Shown: positions 34,448-45,334, counted from the first letter of the stretch. The stretch: DNA of 64,000 nt from Brevibacterium yomogidense (GCF_016107685.1 NZ_JABASY010000002.1:186001-250000); one strand, 5' to 3'. Made by a program: numbers and translations. Notes: generated by a model not told the origin, from the letters alone.

Positions 34448-35779
34448 TCAGGCGCCCACGGCCTCCGTCCACAGGTCCACGAAGGTGGGCATCGTCTTCG
34501 CGACGGTGTCCGGGTCGTCGAGCACGACCCCCGGGACCCGCAGGGCGATGATCGCGCCCGCCATCACCATGCGGTGGTCGTGGTATGTGCCCCACACCGT
34601 CGGTGCGTGCGGTGCGGAGCGGATGGTGAGGCTGTCCGCGCCCTCCTCGACGACCGCCCCGGCCTGCGTGAGCTCCGCCGTGAGAGCGGTGAGTCGGTCC
34701 GTCTCATGACCGCGCAGGTGGCCGATCCCGCGCAGTGTGCTGGTGCCGTTCGCGAACGCGGCGACGGCGGCGGTCACCGGGGTGAGCTCACCGACATCGG
34801 ACAGGTCCAGGTCGACTGCGGACAGTTCCTGGGGGCCGGTGACGGTGAGGCCCGAACGGGTCCACTCGACGCTGCCGCCGAACGCTTCTGCGATGCGACG
34901 GAACTCGTCGCCGCCCTGCGTCGTGTGCGCGGGCCAGTGGGGGACCGTGACGGTGCCGCCGGTGACGAGCGCGGCCGCCAGGAAGGGCGCTGCGTTCGAC
35001 AGGTCCGGTTCGACGACGACGTCCAGCCCGCGGGGTCGCCCCGGCTGGACGACCCAGCGTCCCGGCTCCGGCTCCTCGATGAGGACACCCGCATCCGCCA
35101 GCACCTCGACGGTCATGTCGATGTGGGGGCGCGACGGCAGGGCGTCGCCCGTGTGCGTCACCTCGAGCCCGAGGTCGTAGAGACATCCGGACAGGAGGAG
35201 CCCCGACACGAACTGGCTCGAGGCGGACGCGTCGATGCTCACGTGGCCGCCGCGGACCCCCTGAGGGGCGTCGACCCGGAACGGCAGGTACCCGTCCGCG
35301 GATTCGACGTCCACGCCCAAGGACGTGAGGGCGTCGAGGATCGTCGACATCGGGCGAGTGTAGGCCGTGACGTCCCCGTCGAACTGCACGGGCCGGCGCG
35401 TCGCCGCGGCCAGGGGCGGGGCGAAGCGCATGACGGTGCCCGCGAGCCCGCAGTCCACGGTGAGCGGTGTGCGGGCCTGATCTGCGGGGGGTTCGTCGCC
35501 GGTCGCCGCCGCAGAGGCCCCGTCGGTGGGGAGAGGGATCGGGGTGACCTCGAGATCACCGTTCTCCCGGGTGTCGATGACGGCCCCGAGGCTGCGGACC
35601 GCATCGATCATCAGTGTCGCGTCGCGGCTGACGAGCGGATTGCGGATGACGGACGGCGAGTCCGCGGCCGCCGCCGTGACGAGGTATCGGTTCGTGAGTG
35701 ATTTGGAGCCCGGGACGATGACGGTGGCGTGGACCGGGGTCGTCGCGGTGGGCGCCTGCCAGCGGCTGGGTGTGGCCAT
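34448..35779 (-). CDS. aroA: 3-phosphoshikimate 1-carboxyvinyltransferase (EPSP synthase)
   Basis: 443 residues, two inverse alpha/beta domains. Shikimate-site residues lie in VPGSKSLTNRYL near the N-terminus, LAGTVMRFAP, SIDASASSQFVSGLL and the later DHRMVMAGAI. It joins phosphoenolpyruvate to shikimate 3-phosphate in the pathway to aromatic amino acids. A short insertion TDGASAAATGDEPPADQ is found in the first domain. The ATG shares one base with the preceding DoxX-like stop (TGATG). Confidence 0.93.
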   Translation of the reverse strand: MATPSRWQAPTATTPVHATVIVPGSKSLTNRYLVTAAAADSPSVIRNPLVSRDATLMIDAVRSLGAVIDTRENGDLEVTPIPLPTDGASAAATGDEPPADQARTPLTVDCGLAGTVMRFAPPLAAATRRPVQFDGDVTAYTRPMSTILDALTSLGVDVESADGYLPFRVDAPQGVRGGHVSIDASASSQFVSGLLLSGCLYDLGLEVTHTGDALPSRPHIDMTVEVLADAGVLIEEPEPGRWVVQPGRPRGLDVVVEPDLSNAAPFLAAALVTGGTVTVPHWPAHTTQGGDEFRRIAEAFGGSVEWTRSGLTVTGPQELSAVDLDLSDVGELTPVTAAVAAFANGTSTLRGIGHLRGHETDRLTALTAELTQAGAVVEEGADSLTIRSAPHAPTVWGTYHDHRMVMAGAIIALRVPGVVLDDPDTVAKTMPTFVDLWTEAVGA

Positions 35780-36276
35780 CAACGCTGGGAGACGGCTTCG
35801 ACAGCCTTCGCGGACGTCTTCTCGATGTTCTTCCGCAGGTCTTCAGCGGCGTGCTGCGCGCGCCACACGAGGCCCGGGCGGCCCGCAGTGTCGACGCTCG
35901 CGAGCAGCGCCCCACCGAGCATCGACGTGCGCGTGAGGAGCGCGTTGCGCCGCTCGCTCTTCTCGTCCTTCGACGCGGGCTTGTCGCTGCTGAGCGCATG
36001 GCCGGCCAGGTCGAGGACGTATGTGCCGACCAGCACGGCGGACGCGGCCCGGGGGAAGCGGCCGATGGCGAGCAGTGCGCCCGCCGCGGCCTGTGCCGCA
36101 CCGGAGGCCCGGGCGACCGTCTCCGCGCCGACGGGCACGTCGACGACCTTGCGGGTGAGGGAGAGGACCGCCTCGGCGGAGTCGACGGAGGAGCGGGGGT
36201 CGCGGACGCGGGCGATGCCGTTCGCGATGTAAGCGCTGGCGAGCAGAGGGCGGGCGATGAGTCGGACAGGGTTCAC
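35779..36276 (-). CDS. DoxX family membrane protein
   Basis: 165 residues, N-terminal [25 protein letters not shown], a start typical of actinobacterial DoxX proteins. Four hydrophobic segments are interrupted by a charged loop ([19 protein letters not shown]), and the C-terminus is hydrophilic. Translationally coupled to aroA. The role is unknown. It is divergent from sigR. Confidence 0.75.
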   Translation of the reverse strand: MNPVRLIARPLLASAYIANGIARVRDPRSSVDSAEAVLSLTRKVVDVPVGAETVARASGAAQAAAGALLAIGRFPRAASAVLVGTYVLDLAGHALSSDKPASKDEKSERRNALLTRTSMLGGALLASVDTAGRPGLVWRAQHAAEDLRKNIEKTSAKAVEAVSQR

Positions 36277-36373
36277 GGTGGATCCTTCCGTGCAGGGTGT
36301 GCGGTCTGCTGTTCAGCATATCGTCCTGCGGTCCGCGTGGGCCGACCGATCGGAATCAGCGGGCCCGCAGGTC

Positions 36374-36399
36374 GGAATACTCGTCTGCGGGGACGTGTT
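36374..36399 (+). promoter_or_regulatory. SigR/SigH-type promoter ahead of sigR
   Basis: GGAAT (36374-36378), 18 bases, GTT (36397-36399): the published SigR/SigH consensus (GGAAT-N18-GTT) exactly. It lies 74 bases ahead of the sigR start and would give autoregulation under thiol-oxidative stress. A second candidate, TACGAT (36459-36464), eight bases ahead of the ATG, could be a vegetative promoter giving a leaderless message. Confidence 0.85.
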
Positions 36400-36472
36400 C
36401 CCCCAGCATGAGGAGGTGGCCGTGCCCACAGATACGTGTGAAAGGGTCGCTGACCCCTTACGATGGGGTTCG

Positions 36473-37081
36473 ATGACTGACATTGCCCACACGCCTTCGG
36501 CGGAAACGGATGACGAGCGCCACGAGCGCTTCGAGCGGGATGCGCTGGAGTACGTGAACCAGCTCTACGGCGCTGCCCTGCGCATGACGCGCAACCCGGC
36601 GGACGCGGAGGACCTGGTGCAGGAGGCGTACGCGAAGGCCTACGCGGCCTTCCACCAGTACACGCCCGGGACGAACCTCAAGGCGTGGCTGTACCGGATC
36701 CTCACGAACACCTTCATCAACAACTATCGGAAGAAGCAGCGTCGGCCGCTGGAGTCCAGCGGGGAGGGCGTCGAGGACTGGCAGATCCACCGGGCTGCCG
36801 GACACACGTCCTCGGAGGGGCGCTCCGCGGAGCTCGTCGCCCTCGACCACCTGCCGGACTCGGATGTGACGGACGCGCTGTCGATCCTGCCGGAGGACCG
36901 GCGGATGGTCGTCTACTACGCGGACGTCGAAGGACTGCCCTACAAGGAGATCGCAGAGATCATGGGCACCCCCATCGGCACCGTCATGTCCCGCCTGCAC
37001 CGCGGACGTCGGCAGCTGCGGGAACTGCTCGCGGACTACGCGCGCGAGCGCGGCTTCGGTGTGTCGAAGGAGGAAGCATGA
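36473..37081 (+). CDS. sigR: ECF sigma factor, SigR/SigH type
   Basis: 202 residues. Region 2 is [19 protein letters not shown] with [14 protein letters not shown]; region 4 is [22 protein letters not shown] with the helix-turn-helix [20 protein letters not shown]. The linker VEDWQIH is that of the ECF12 (SigR/SigH) group. It directs thiol-oxidative and heat stress genes and is held by the RsrA anti-sigma encoded directly downstream with a four-base overlap. The start ATG 36473 gives the family length; the open frame to 36257 is not needed. Confidence 0.93.
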   Translation: MTDIAHTPSAETDDERHERFERDALEYVNQLYGAALRMTRNPADAEDLVQEAYAKAYAAFHQYTPGTNLKAWLYRILTNTFINNYRKKQRRPLESSGEGVEDWQIHRAAGHTSSEGRSAELVALDHLPDSDVTDALSILPEDRRMVVYYADVEGLPYKEIAEIMGTPIGTVMSRLHRGRRQLRELLADYARERGFGVSKEEA

Positions 37082-37368
37082 GCGACGAGCTGAAAGACGA
37101 TTCCTGCTGCGACAGCGCGCGCTCCCGCAGCCTCGAGCGGATCTACCACTACCTGGACGGTGAGCTCGAGCGCCACGAGATCGAGAAGATCCAGGCGCAC
37201 CTGGACGACTGCGTCGACTGCAGCAGCGAGTACGAGATCGAAGCGCTGCTGAAGGAGCTCGTCCGCCGTTCGTGCACCGCGGGTTCCGCTCCGGAAGGTC
37301 TGCGCGAGCGGATCAGGGAGCGGATCGTCGTCGAACGGCGCACGACCATCATCCGTCGGATCCGCTGA
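37078..37368 (+). CDS. rsrA: Zinc-binding anti-sigma factor, RsrA/RshA type
   Basis: 96 residues with the ZAS motif: H41-x3-C45-x2-C48 in HLDDCVDC and an N-terminal Cys pair (C10, C11). In RsrA oxidation of these cysteines expels zinc and releases the sigma factor. An extra C66 is present. ATG 37078 overlaps the sigR stop by four bases. Confidence 0.92.
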   Translation: MSDELKDDSCCDSARSRSLERIYHYLDGELERHEIEKIQAHLDDCVDCSSEYEIEALLKELVRRSCTAGSAPEGLRERIRERIVVERRTTIIRRIR

Positions 37369-37398
37369 GAGGCGCTCGACCCACGGGCGGACACGCGA

Positions 37399-37434
37399 AA
37401 GGCCGGGAGCACCCTGCGAGGGGCTCCCGGCCTT
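37399..37434. terminator. Terminator of sigR-rsrA / bL37
   Basis: A 12-bp stem AAGGCCGGGAGC (37399-37410) with GCTCCCGGCCTT (37423-37434), loop 12 bases, ending in TT. It lies between converging genes. Confidence 0.8.
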
Positions 37435-37470
37435 CTGCGTGTCAGCCGCGCATGTCCGCGCGGCGCACGA

Positions 37471-37545
37471 TCATGCGTTGGGGCGCTTGCCGTGGTTGGC
37501 GTTGCGCCTCTTGCGGTCGCGGCGCTTGCGTGCACGCTTGCTCAT
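37471..37545 (-). CDS. Ribosomal protein bL37 (24 aa)
   Basis: A 24-residue, very basic protein, MSKRARKRRDRKRRNANHGK followed by RPNA. This is the AURKAIP1/COX24-type peptide identified as bL37 in mycobacterial 50S ribosomes (helix and RPN end conserved). AGAAGGAG lies 7 bases ahead of the ATG. It is far below most gene-calling limits and is easily missed. It converges on sigR-rsrA. Confidence 0.9.
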   Translation of the reverse strand: MSKRARKRRDRKRRNANHGKRPNA

Positions 37546-37639
37546 GGTTCACTCCTTCTGTCGGTGGCTCGATCCTTCCACAGTGAGAACCCCCACACCA
37601 ACTGTCGGATGCGGGCAGGAGCCCTCTGCGGTCGGCTTG

Positions 37640-38251
37640 TCAGTCTTCTCCCAGAGCATCGGCGACCCCGAACCATTCGAACCACCCGCGGTGGAGGACC
37701 AGCCATGCCAGGAGCCCGTAGCCTTCCTGTGCCGGCGTCCCGGTCCGGGTCGATGCCAGTTCGCGCTGCCACACGGGGTGGGAGCGCAGGGGTGTGAACG
37801 TGTCGACGTAGGGGATGCCGCGACGGTGTGCGACGTCCGTGAAGCCGGTGTTGAACTCCGCCAGGCGCCGGTTGCGGTCGCCGTCCCGCACCGGTGTGGG
37901 ACCGACGACGAAGGTCTGCACCTCCGCCGTGAGTGCGGAGTCGAGGATGTTCGCGACATTGAGCCGTGCACGTGCGACGGAGATCCCCGATTCGGTGTCC
38001 GCGGAGCCCAAGCCGATGACCAGGCGGTTCTCCGTCTGATCGGAGAACCTGCGGGAGGCCTCCTCCATGCACCGCGCCGCGAGCCCGGACGAATCCTCGT
38101 CCGTCGTGGCGAGTGTGAAGAAATCGGCGTCGGGGACGGATGGGTAGGTCCGTGCGGCGACGCGGCCCACCCATCCCAGACCACGGCCGTCGCCGTGGCC
38201 GGCGACCAGACGGTCCCCGACCACGACGACGGTCTGACGGCGGCGCGACAT
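37640..38251 (-). CDS. SGNH/GDSL-like protein with substituted nucleophile
   Basis: 203 residues with an SGNH hydrolase fold pattern: VVVVGDRLVAGHGDGRGLGWVGRV at the start (block I), VIGLGSAD (block III) and YVDTFTPLRSHPVW (block V D-x-x-H). In block I the GDSL serine is arginine (GDRL), and block III has GSAD, not GxND. The usual esterase nucleophile is thus absent. The ATG overlaps the kgd stop by one base (TGATG), so it is co-translated with kgd. Function is unknown and may be non-catalytic. Confidence 0.65.
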   Translation of the reverse strand: MSRRRQTVVVVGDRLVAGHGDGRGLGWVGRVAARTYPSVPDADFFTLATTDEDSSGLAARCMEEASRRFSDQTENRLVIGLGSADTESGISVARARLNVANILDSALTAEVQTFVVGPTPVRDGDRNRRLAEFNTGFTDVAHRRGIPYVDTFTPLRSHPVWQRELASTRTGTPAQEGYGLLAWLVLHRGWFEWFGVADALGED

Positions 38252-41200
38252 CACCGTGCGAAGACCCGCTCGATGAGATCCGCCTGTTCGGCGTCGTGGA
38301 TCGACTTCAGGCCGGTGGCGGTCGACGCGGATTCGGCGCGGGACACGACGCGCACGTCGCGGCCCTCCAGGACCTCCGGCAGGTGCATGGCGATGTAGGG
38401 CCACGCGCCCTGGTTCTCCGGCTCCTCCTGCGCCCAGACGATCTCCGCACCCTCCGGGTACTGCGACAGCGCAGTGCCGATCGACGCTTCGTCGAGCGGG
38501 TAGAGCTGTTCGAACCGGACCAGTGCGGTCGTCGTGTCCTCACGCTTCGTCCGTGCGGCGAGCAGCTCCCAGTAGAGCTTGCCGGACACCAGGACGACGC
38601 GGTCGACGGTGGAGGCGTCGACGCTCGTGTCCGCGATGACGGGCTCGAACGTGCCGGACGTGTACTGCTCGACCGACGTGGCGGCCGCCTTGAGGCGCAG
38701 CATCGACTTCGGTGTGAACACGATGAGCGGCTTCTTCACCTCTGCATGCGCGTGGCGGCGCAGGAGGTGGAAGTACGACGCCCCGTCGGCCGGGTTCGCG
38801 ATCGTCATGTTGTCCTGAGCTGCCAGCTGCAGGAAGCGTTCGATCCGGGCGGAGGAGTGGTCCGGTCCCTGTCCTTCGTAGCCGTGCGGCAGGAGGAGGA
38901 CGACGCCGGACGTCTGCATCCACTTCTGCTCGGACGAGGAGATGAACTCGTCGATGATCGACTGCGCGCCCTGCATGAAGTCGCCGAACTGCGCCTCCCA
39001 GAGGACGAGCGCCTCAGGACGCTCCACGGCGTAGCCGTACTCGAAGCCCATCGCGGCGTACTCGCTCAGCAGCGAGTTGTAGATCCACAGTCGGCCCTGG
39101 TCGTCGGACAGGTTGGCGAGGGGTGTCCACTCGTTGCCGTTCTCGTAGTCGACGAGCACCGCGTGGCGCTGCGTGAAGGTGCCGCGGCGCGAGTCCTGGC
39201 CGGACATGCGGACGGGGATGCCCTCTGCCAGCAGCGATCCGAAGGCCAGCAGCTCCGCGAAGCCCCAGTCGATGCCGCCGGAGCGGGTCATCTCCCGGCG
39301 CTTCTCGAGGAGGCTGCGCAGCTTCTTGTGGACCGTGAAGCCGTCCGGGATGTCCATGAACGCATCGCCGATGCGCTCGATGAGTTCGCGCGACACCGCT
39401 GTCTCCAGCGTCGTGCGTCCCTCGATCGCGCGGGATTCCTGATGGATGCCGAATGCGGAGTCGCTCGAGGAGCTGTTCTTCTCCGACTCCTTCGTCTCCG
39501 CGAATGCGGATTCGAGCTTCGACTGGAAGTCCGCCAGCGCGTCCTTCGCCTCTTCCTCCGTGATGCGCTTCCGGCCCACGAGGGATTCGGTGTAGAGCTT
39601 GCGGACCGTCGACTTCTGGTCGATGAGCGAGTACATGACCGGCTGCGTCATCGACGGGTCGTCGCCCTCGTTGTGACCGCGGCGGCGGTAGCAGACGAGG
39701 TCGACGACGACGTCGCGGTTGAACGCCTGGCGGTATTCGAAGGCGAGCTGTGCGGCGCGGTAGACCGCTTCCGGGTCGTCGCCGTTCACATGGATGACGG
39801 GCGCGCTGATGATCTTCGCGACATCGGTCGAGTAGTACGACGAGCGCGCGGACGCGGGTGCCGTCGTGAAGCCGACCTGGTTGTTGATGACCACGTGGAT
39901 CGTCCCGCCGGTGCGGTATCCCCGCAGCTCCGACAGGTGCAGCGTCTCTGCGACGACGCCCTGTCCGGCGAATGCCGCGTCTCCGTGGACGAGCACGGGG
40001 AGGACGGGGAAGCCCGTCTGGTTCGGGTCGATGACGTCCTGCTTGGCGCGGGCGATGCCTTCGAGGACCGGGTTGACGGTCTCGAGGTGGCTGGGGTTCG
40101 CCGCGACGTACACCTTCGTCGAGTTCCCGTCCGGTGAGGTGAACGACCCGTTGGTGCCCAGGTGGTACTTGACGTCGCCGGAGCCCTGGACTGCGCCGGG
40201 ATCGGGGATCCCCTCGAACTCGTTGAACACCTGCGCGTAGGACTTGCCCGCGATGTTCGTGAGCACGTTGAGCCGACCGCGGTGGGCCATGCCGACCGTG
40301 ACCTCGTCCATGCCGGAGTCGGCGGCCTGGTTGAGGATCTCGTCGAGCAGGACGATCGTCGATTCGCCGCCCTCCAGGGAGAAGCGCTTCTGTCCGATGA
40401 ACTTCGTCTGGAGGAACGTCTCGAAGGCCTCCGCCGCGTTGAGGCGGCCCAGGATGTGGCCGTGCTCCTCGCGGGTGAGCTCTTCGTGCGTCGTCTCCAG
40501 CTTGGACTGGAACCAGCGGCGCTGCTCCGGGTCCGCGATGTGCATGTACTCGATGCCGGTGGTGCGGCAGTAGGAGTCGCGGAGGATCCCGAGGATGTCG
40601 CGCAGCGGCAGCATCCGGGCCCCGCCCAGACCGCCGGTGGGGAATTCGCGCTCCAGGTCCCACAGGGTGAGGCCGTGGGTGTTGATGTCGAGGTCCGGGT
40701 GCGTGCGCTGGCGGTACACGAGCGGATCGATGTTCGCCATGAGGTGACCGCGCGCGCGGTAGGCGTCGATGAGTTCGATGACGCGCGCGGTCTTGTTCAC
40801 GTCGTCGTAGTCGTCCGCGGACACGTCCGGGACCCAGCGGACCGGTTCGTAGGGCAGGCGCAGCGACGCGAAGATGTCGTCGTAGAAGCCGTCCTCGCCC
40901 AGGAGGAAGCCGTGGATGAGCTTGAGGAACTCACCGGATCCGGCGCCCTGGATGACGCGGTGGTCGTAGGTGGATGTGAGGGTGAGGACCTTGGAGATCG
41001 CGAGGCGGTTGACGGTCTCCTGGCTGGCACCCTGGAATTCGGCCGGGTAGTCGAGGGCGCCCACGCCCACGATCGATCCCTGACCGACGGTGAGGCGCGG
41101 CATGGAGTGCACGGTGCCGATGCCGCCGGGGTTGGTGAGCGAGGCCGTGGTGCCGGCGAAGTCGTCCGCTGTGAGCTTGCCGTCGCGACCGCGGATGACG

Positions 41201-42078
41201 AGGTCGTCGTACGCGTCCACGAACGCCTTGAAGGTGAGCCTCTCCGCCTTCTTGATGTTGGGGACCAGGAGCGTGCGGGTGCCGTCCTTCTTGGGCACGT
41301 CGATCGCGATGCCCAGGTTCACGTGACCGGGCTGCACCATGACGGGCTTGCCGTCCTGGACGTCGTAGTAGACGTTCTGGCTGGGGAACTCCCGCAGCGC
41401 TCGGACCATCGCGTAGGCGATGATGTGGGTGAAGGAAACCTTGCCGCCGCGCGTGCGCTTGAGGTGGGAGTTGATGACGATGCGGTTGTCGATGAGCGCC
41501 TTGGCGGGCAGCGCGCGCACCGAGGTCGCGGTGGGGACGGTGAGGGACTCGTCCATGTTCGACGCGATGAGCCTGGCGGGTCCGCGCAGCTTCGTCACGA
41601 CGTCCTCGACGTCCTCAGCGGCCTCGTTGCTGCGTTCGGGCAGGTTGGAGGCGCCGGCGGACTTCGATTCGGCCTTGACCGTCTCCTCGTCGGAGGTCGC
41701 GGGGGTGACGCCGCGCTCCGATGTGGAGTCCTTGTCCGTCGCCGTCTTCGCCCCTCCGGGGCGTGAGCCGGCGCTCGTCTTGGCCGAGGACTCCTTGGCA
41801 GGTGCTGTCGTGGAGGCCTTCTTCGCGGCCGGCTGCTTCGCGGTCGACTCCTTCGTCGCCGACGAGGCCTTGGACCCGGTCGTGGCAGTCCCTCCGCCGG
41901 ACGATGCGGATGCACCGTTGCCGGATGCGCCGCCCTCTGCTTCGAACTTCTCGAACACCGGCCACCAGGACCTGTCGACGGAGTTCTTGTCGGACTTGTA
42001 CTGCTCGTACATTTCCTCGACCAGCCACTGGTTCGATCCGAAGTCGGATGCGGCGGTCGTGGGGGTGTTCATTGACAC
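38251..42078 (-). CDS. kgd: Multifunctional 2-oxoglutarate decarboxylase/dehydrogenase (E2-E1 fusion)
   Basis: 1275 residues. An N-terminal flag (WLVEEMYEQY) leads into an Ala/Ser/Lys/Thr linker (51-145). Next comes an E2-type acyltransferase domain (about 150-400, H373 in TYDHRVIQG) without a lipoyl domain, and then the thiamine-diphosphate E1o domain (from about 430), including GMAHRGRLNVL, GDAAFAGQGV, and RYRRRGHNEGDDPS-type blocks. This is the actinobacterial Kgd, which converts 2-oxoglutarate in the TCA cycle. GTG 42078 lies 11 bases after GAGGG and is preferred; ATG 42072 is the alternative. Regulation by a GarA-type FHA protein is known for the family but no such gene is in the window. 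Confidence 0.93.
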   Translation of the reverse strand: MSMNTPTTAASDFGSNQWLVEEMYEQYKSDKNSVDRSWWPVFEKFEAEGGASGNGASASSGGGTATTGSKASSATKESTAKQPAAKKASTTAPAKESSAKTSAGSRPGGAKTATDKDSTSERGVTPATSDEETVKAESKSAGASNLPERSNEAAEDVEDVVTKLRGPARLIASNMDESLTVPTATSVRALPAKALIDNRIVINSHLKRTRGGKVSFTHIIAYAMVRALREFPSQNVYYDVQDGKPVMVQPGHVNLGIAIDVPKKDGTRTLLVPNIKKAERLTFKAFVDAYDDLVIRGRDGKLTADDFAGTTASLTNPGGIGTVHSMPRLTVGQGSIVGVGALDYPAEFQGASQETVNRLAISKVLTLTSTYDHRVIQGAGSGEFLKLIHGFLLGEDGFYDDIFASLRLPYEPVRWVPDVSADDYDDVNKTARVIELIDAYRARGHLMANIDPLVYRQRTHPDLDINTHGLTLWDLEREFPTGGLGGARMLPLRDILGILRDSYCRTTGIEYMHIADPEQRRWFQSKLETTHEELTREEHGHILGRLNAAEAFETFLQTKFIGQKRFSLEGGESTIVLLDEILNQAADSGMDEVTVGMAHRGRLNVLTNIAGKSYAQVFNEFEGIPDPGAVQGSGDVKYHLGTNGSFTSPDGNSTKVYVAANPSHLETVNPVLEGIARAKQDVIDPNQTGFPVLPVLVHGDAAFAGQGVVAETLHLSELRGYRTGGTIHVVINNQVGFTTAPASARSSYYSTDVAKIISAPVIHVNGDDPEAVYRAAQLAFEYRQAFNRDVVVDLVCYRRRGHNEGDDPSMTQPVMYSLIDQKSTVRKLYTESLVGRKRITEEEAKDALADFQSKLESAFAETKESEKNSSSSDSAFGIHQESRAIEGRTTLETAVSRELIERIGDAFMDIPDGFTVHKKLRSLLEKRREMTRSGGIDWGFAELLAFGSLLAEGIPVRMSGQDSRRGTFTQRHAVLVDYENGNEWTPLANLSDDQGRLWIYNSLLSEYAAMGFEYGYAVERPEALVLWEAQFGDFMQGAQSIIDEFISSSEQKWMQTSGVVLLLPHGYEGQGPDHSSARIERFLQLAAQDNMTIANPADGASYFHLLRRHAHAEVKKPLIVFTPKSMLRLKAAATSVEQYTSGTFEPVIADTSVDASTVDRVVLVSGKLYWELLAARTKREDTTTALVRFEQLYPLDEASIGTALSQYPEGAEIVWAQEEPENQGAWPYIAMHLPEVLEGRDVRVVSRAESASTATGLKSIHDAEQADLIERVFAR

Positions 42079-42113
42079 GGCGTGTTTCGCCCTCTTCCAC
42101 AGTAGGGAGATAA

Positions 42114-43745
<1,632 letters not shown>

Positions 43746-43764
43746 GCGCGCCGAGGGCGGCCGG

Positions 43765-43772
43765 TATAGAAT
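43765..43772 (+). promoter_or_regulatory. -10 element of the CNNM operon leader
   Basis: TATAGAAT (43765-43772) places the expected start site within a base or two of the ATG at 43780. The transcript would begin with the small leader ORF. Two short hairpins (CCGGC-GTGAA-GCCGG and GCGAC-TCCCG-GTCGC) follow before the next gene. Confidence 0.5.
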
Positions 43773-43779
43773 CCTCTCC

Positions 43780-43881
43780 ATGACGAGTGACAGTCCGTGC
43801 CGGCGTGAAGCCGGCATCCCCGTCCTGACCTCCCCGGCGACTCCCGGTCGCCGCACGCCCCCGCGGGGAGGGATCGTCTGA
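43780..43881 (+). CDS. Leaderless upstream ORF (33 aa)
   Basis: An ATG one promoter-length after TATAGAAT opens a 33-codon frame (MTSDSPCRREAGIPVLTSPA...) that ends one base before the ATG of the first CNNM gene. The reading frame is Arg/Pro-rich and contains the two hairpins named above. It could regulate the downstream genes by translation coupling. No homologue is known to me. Confidence 0.35.
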   Translation: MTSDSPCRREAGIPVLTSPATPGRRTPPRGGIV

Positions 43882-43882
43882 C

Positions 43883-45334
43883 ATGGAGTGGCTCCTGCTC
43901 CTCCTGGCGCTCCTCATGATCCTCGGCAACGGCGTCTTCGTCGCCGCGGAATTCGCGCTCCTGACGCTCGACAAGCACACGGTCGATCAGGCGGTGGCGG
44001 CGAAGGCCCCCTTCGCCGGCACGATCCAGCGCGCCACGAAGCAGCTGTCGACGCAGCTGTCCGCCGCACAGGTGGGCATCACGATCACCGCGCTCATGAC
44101 CGGCTACCTCATGGAGCCGTCGGTCGGTGCGCTCCTGGCACCGGTCCTCGGTCTCCTGGGGCTTCCGCAGTCTGTCGTCGCAGGCATCGCGCTGGGCATC
44201 GCACTCGTGCTGTCGACGATCCTGTCGATGGTGATCGGCGAGCTCATCCCGAAGAACCTCGCGATCTCCGCACCCATGCACGCCGCACGGATCGCGGTGC
44301 CCTTCCAGTACGTCTTCTCCATCGTCTTCAAACCGATCATCGCGGTGCTCAACGGCACCGCGAACAAGGTGCTCATCTCCATGGGGATCGAACCGCAGGA
44401 GGAGGGCGCGGCCGGACGCTCACCCGAAGAGCTCACGGCGCTCGTGCGGCACTCCGCCGACGAGGGCAAGCTGGACGAGCAGACCGCGGACCTGCTCGAG
44501 CGCACCCTCAGCTTCTCGCAGCGCACCGCTGAGGACGTCATGACCCCACGCACGCGCATGGTGAGCGTCACGAAGGACTCCACCGCGAGCGACATCGTCG
44601 ACCTCGCGCGCCGCACCGGCTTCTCGCGCTTCCCCGTCGTCCGCGAATCACTGGACGACATCGCGGGCGTCGTGCACATCAAGTCCGCGCTGTCCGTTCC
44701 CCTCGACAACCGGTCGGACGCGTTCGCGGGCGGCCTCATGACCGATGTGGCACAGGTCCCGGAGACGCTGCCGCTGGACCGCCTGCTGCTGCGGCTGCGG
44801 ACCCGGTCGATGCAGATGGTGGTCGTCGTCGACGAGTACGGCGGCACCGCGGGTGTCGCGACCCTCGAGGACGCGGTCGAGGAGCTCGTGGGCGAGGTCG
44901 CGGACGAGCACGACCGTCTGCGCGTGCACGTGCGTCCGGCACGGGACGGGTCGTGGATCGTCCCCGGTCGGCTCCGCACGGACGAGGTGTCGTCCGCCGT
45001 CAACATCGACATCCCGGAAGAAGCGGACTACGAGACCGTCGCGGGCTATGTGATGTTCGTGCTGGGGCGGATCCCGGACGAGGGCGACGAGGTGCGCATC
45101 GACGGTGCCCGCATCATCGTCGAGCGGATGCACGGCAGGCGCATCGAACGACTGCGGCTCGTCCCGGACTACCTCGTCCACGACCGTCTGCGAGCACGCG
45201 CGGTCGCCGCCGTCGCCGGCGAGAGCGGCGACCGCGCGGGCGGCGCGACGGCCACCGTGCCCGGGAGCGCGGAGCCCGGGGGCTCCCGTTCCGGGGCCTC
45301 CGCTGATGCGCAGAGGGGAGGTGCGGCCCGATGA
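43883..45334 (+). CDS. CNNM/CorC-type membrane protein 1 (Rv1842c-like)
   Basis: 483 residues: DUF21/CNNM membrane domain (1-190, about four segments, ending ELIPKNLAI), two CBS domains (about 210-330; VMTPRTRMVSV), and a CorC_HlyC domain (about 335-425). A disordered Gly/Ala/Arg tail closes it. These proteins, often called hemolysins, are linked to magnesium or other divalent cation homeostasis. The ATG follows GGGAGGG by 11 bases. The stop overlaps the next start by four bases. Confidence 0.9.
   Translation: MEWLLLLLALLMILGNGVFVAAEFALLTLDKHTVDQAVAAKAPFAGTIQRATKQLSTQLSAAQVGITITALMTGYLMEPSVGALLAPVLGLLGLPQSVVAGIALGIALVLSTILSMVIGELIPKNLAISAPMHAARIAVPFQYVFSIVFKPIIAVLNGTANKVLISMGIEPQEEGAAGRSPEELTALVRHSADEGKLDEQTADLLERTLSFSQRTAEDVMTPRTRMVSVTKDSTASDIVDLARRTGFSRFPVVRESLDDIAGVVHIKSALSVPLDNRSDAFAGGLMTDVAQVPETLPLDRLLLRLRTRSMQMVVVVDEYGGTAGVATLEDAVEELVGEVADEHDRLRVHVRPARDGSWIVPGRLRTDEVSSAVNIDIPEEADYETVAGYVMFVLGRIPDEGDEVRIDGARIIVERMHGRRIERLRLVPDYLVHDRLRARAVAAVAGESGDRAGGATATVPGSAEPGGSRSGASADAQRGGAAR

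Noticed and set aside
40162..41766. 534-aa plus-strand ORF opposite kgd
   Set aside because: Shadow of a highly conserved gene; no recognisable protein features.
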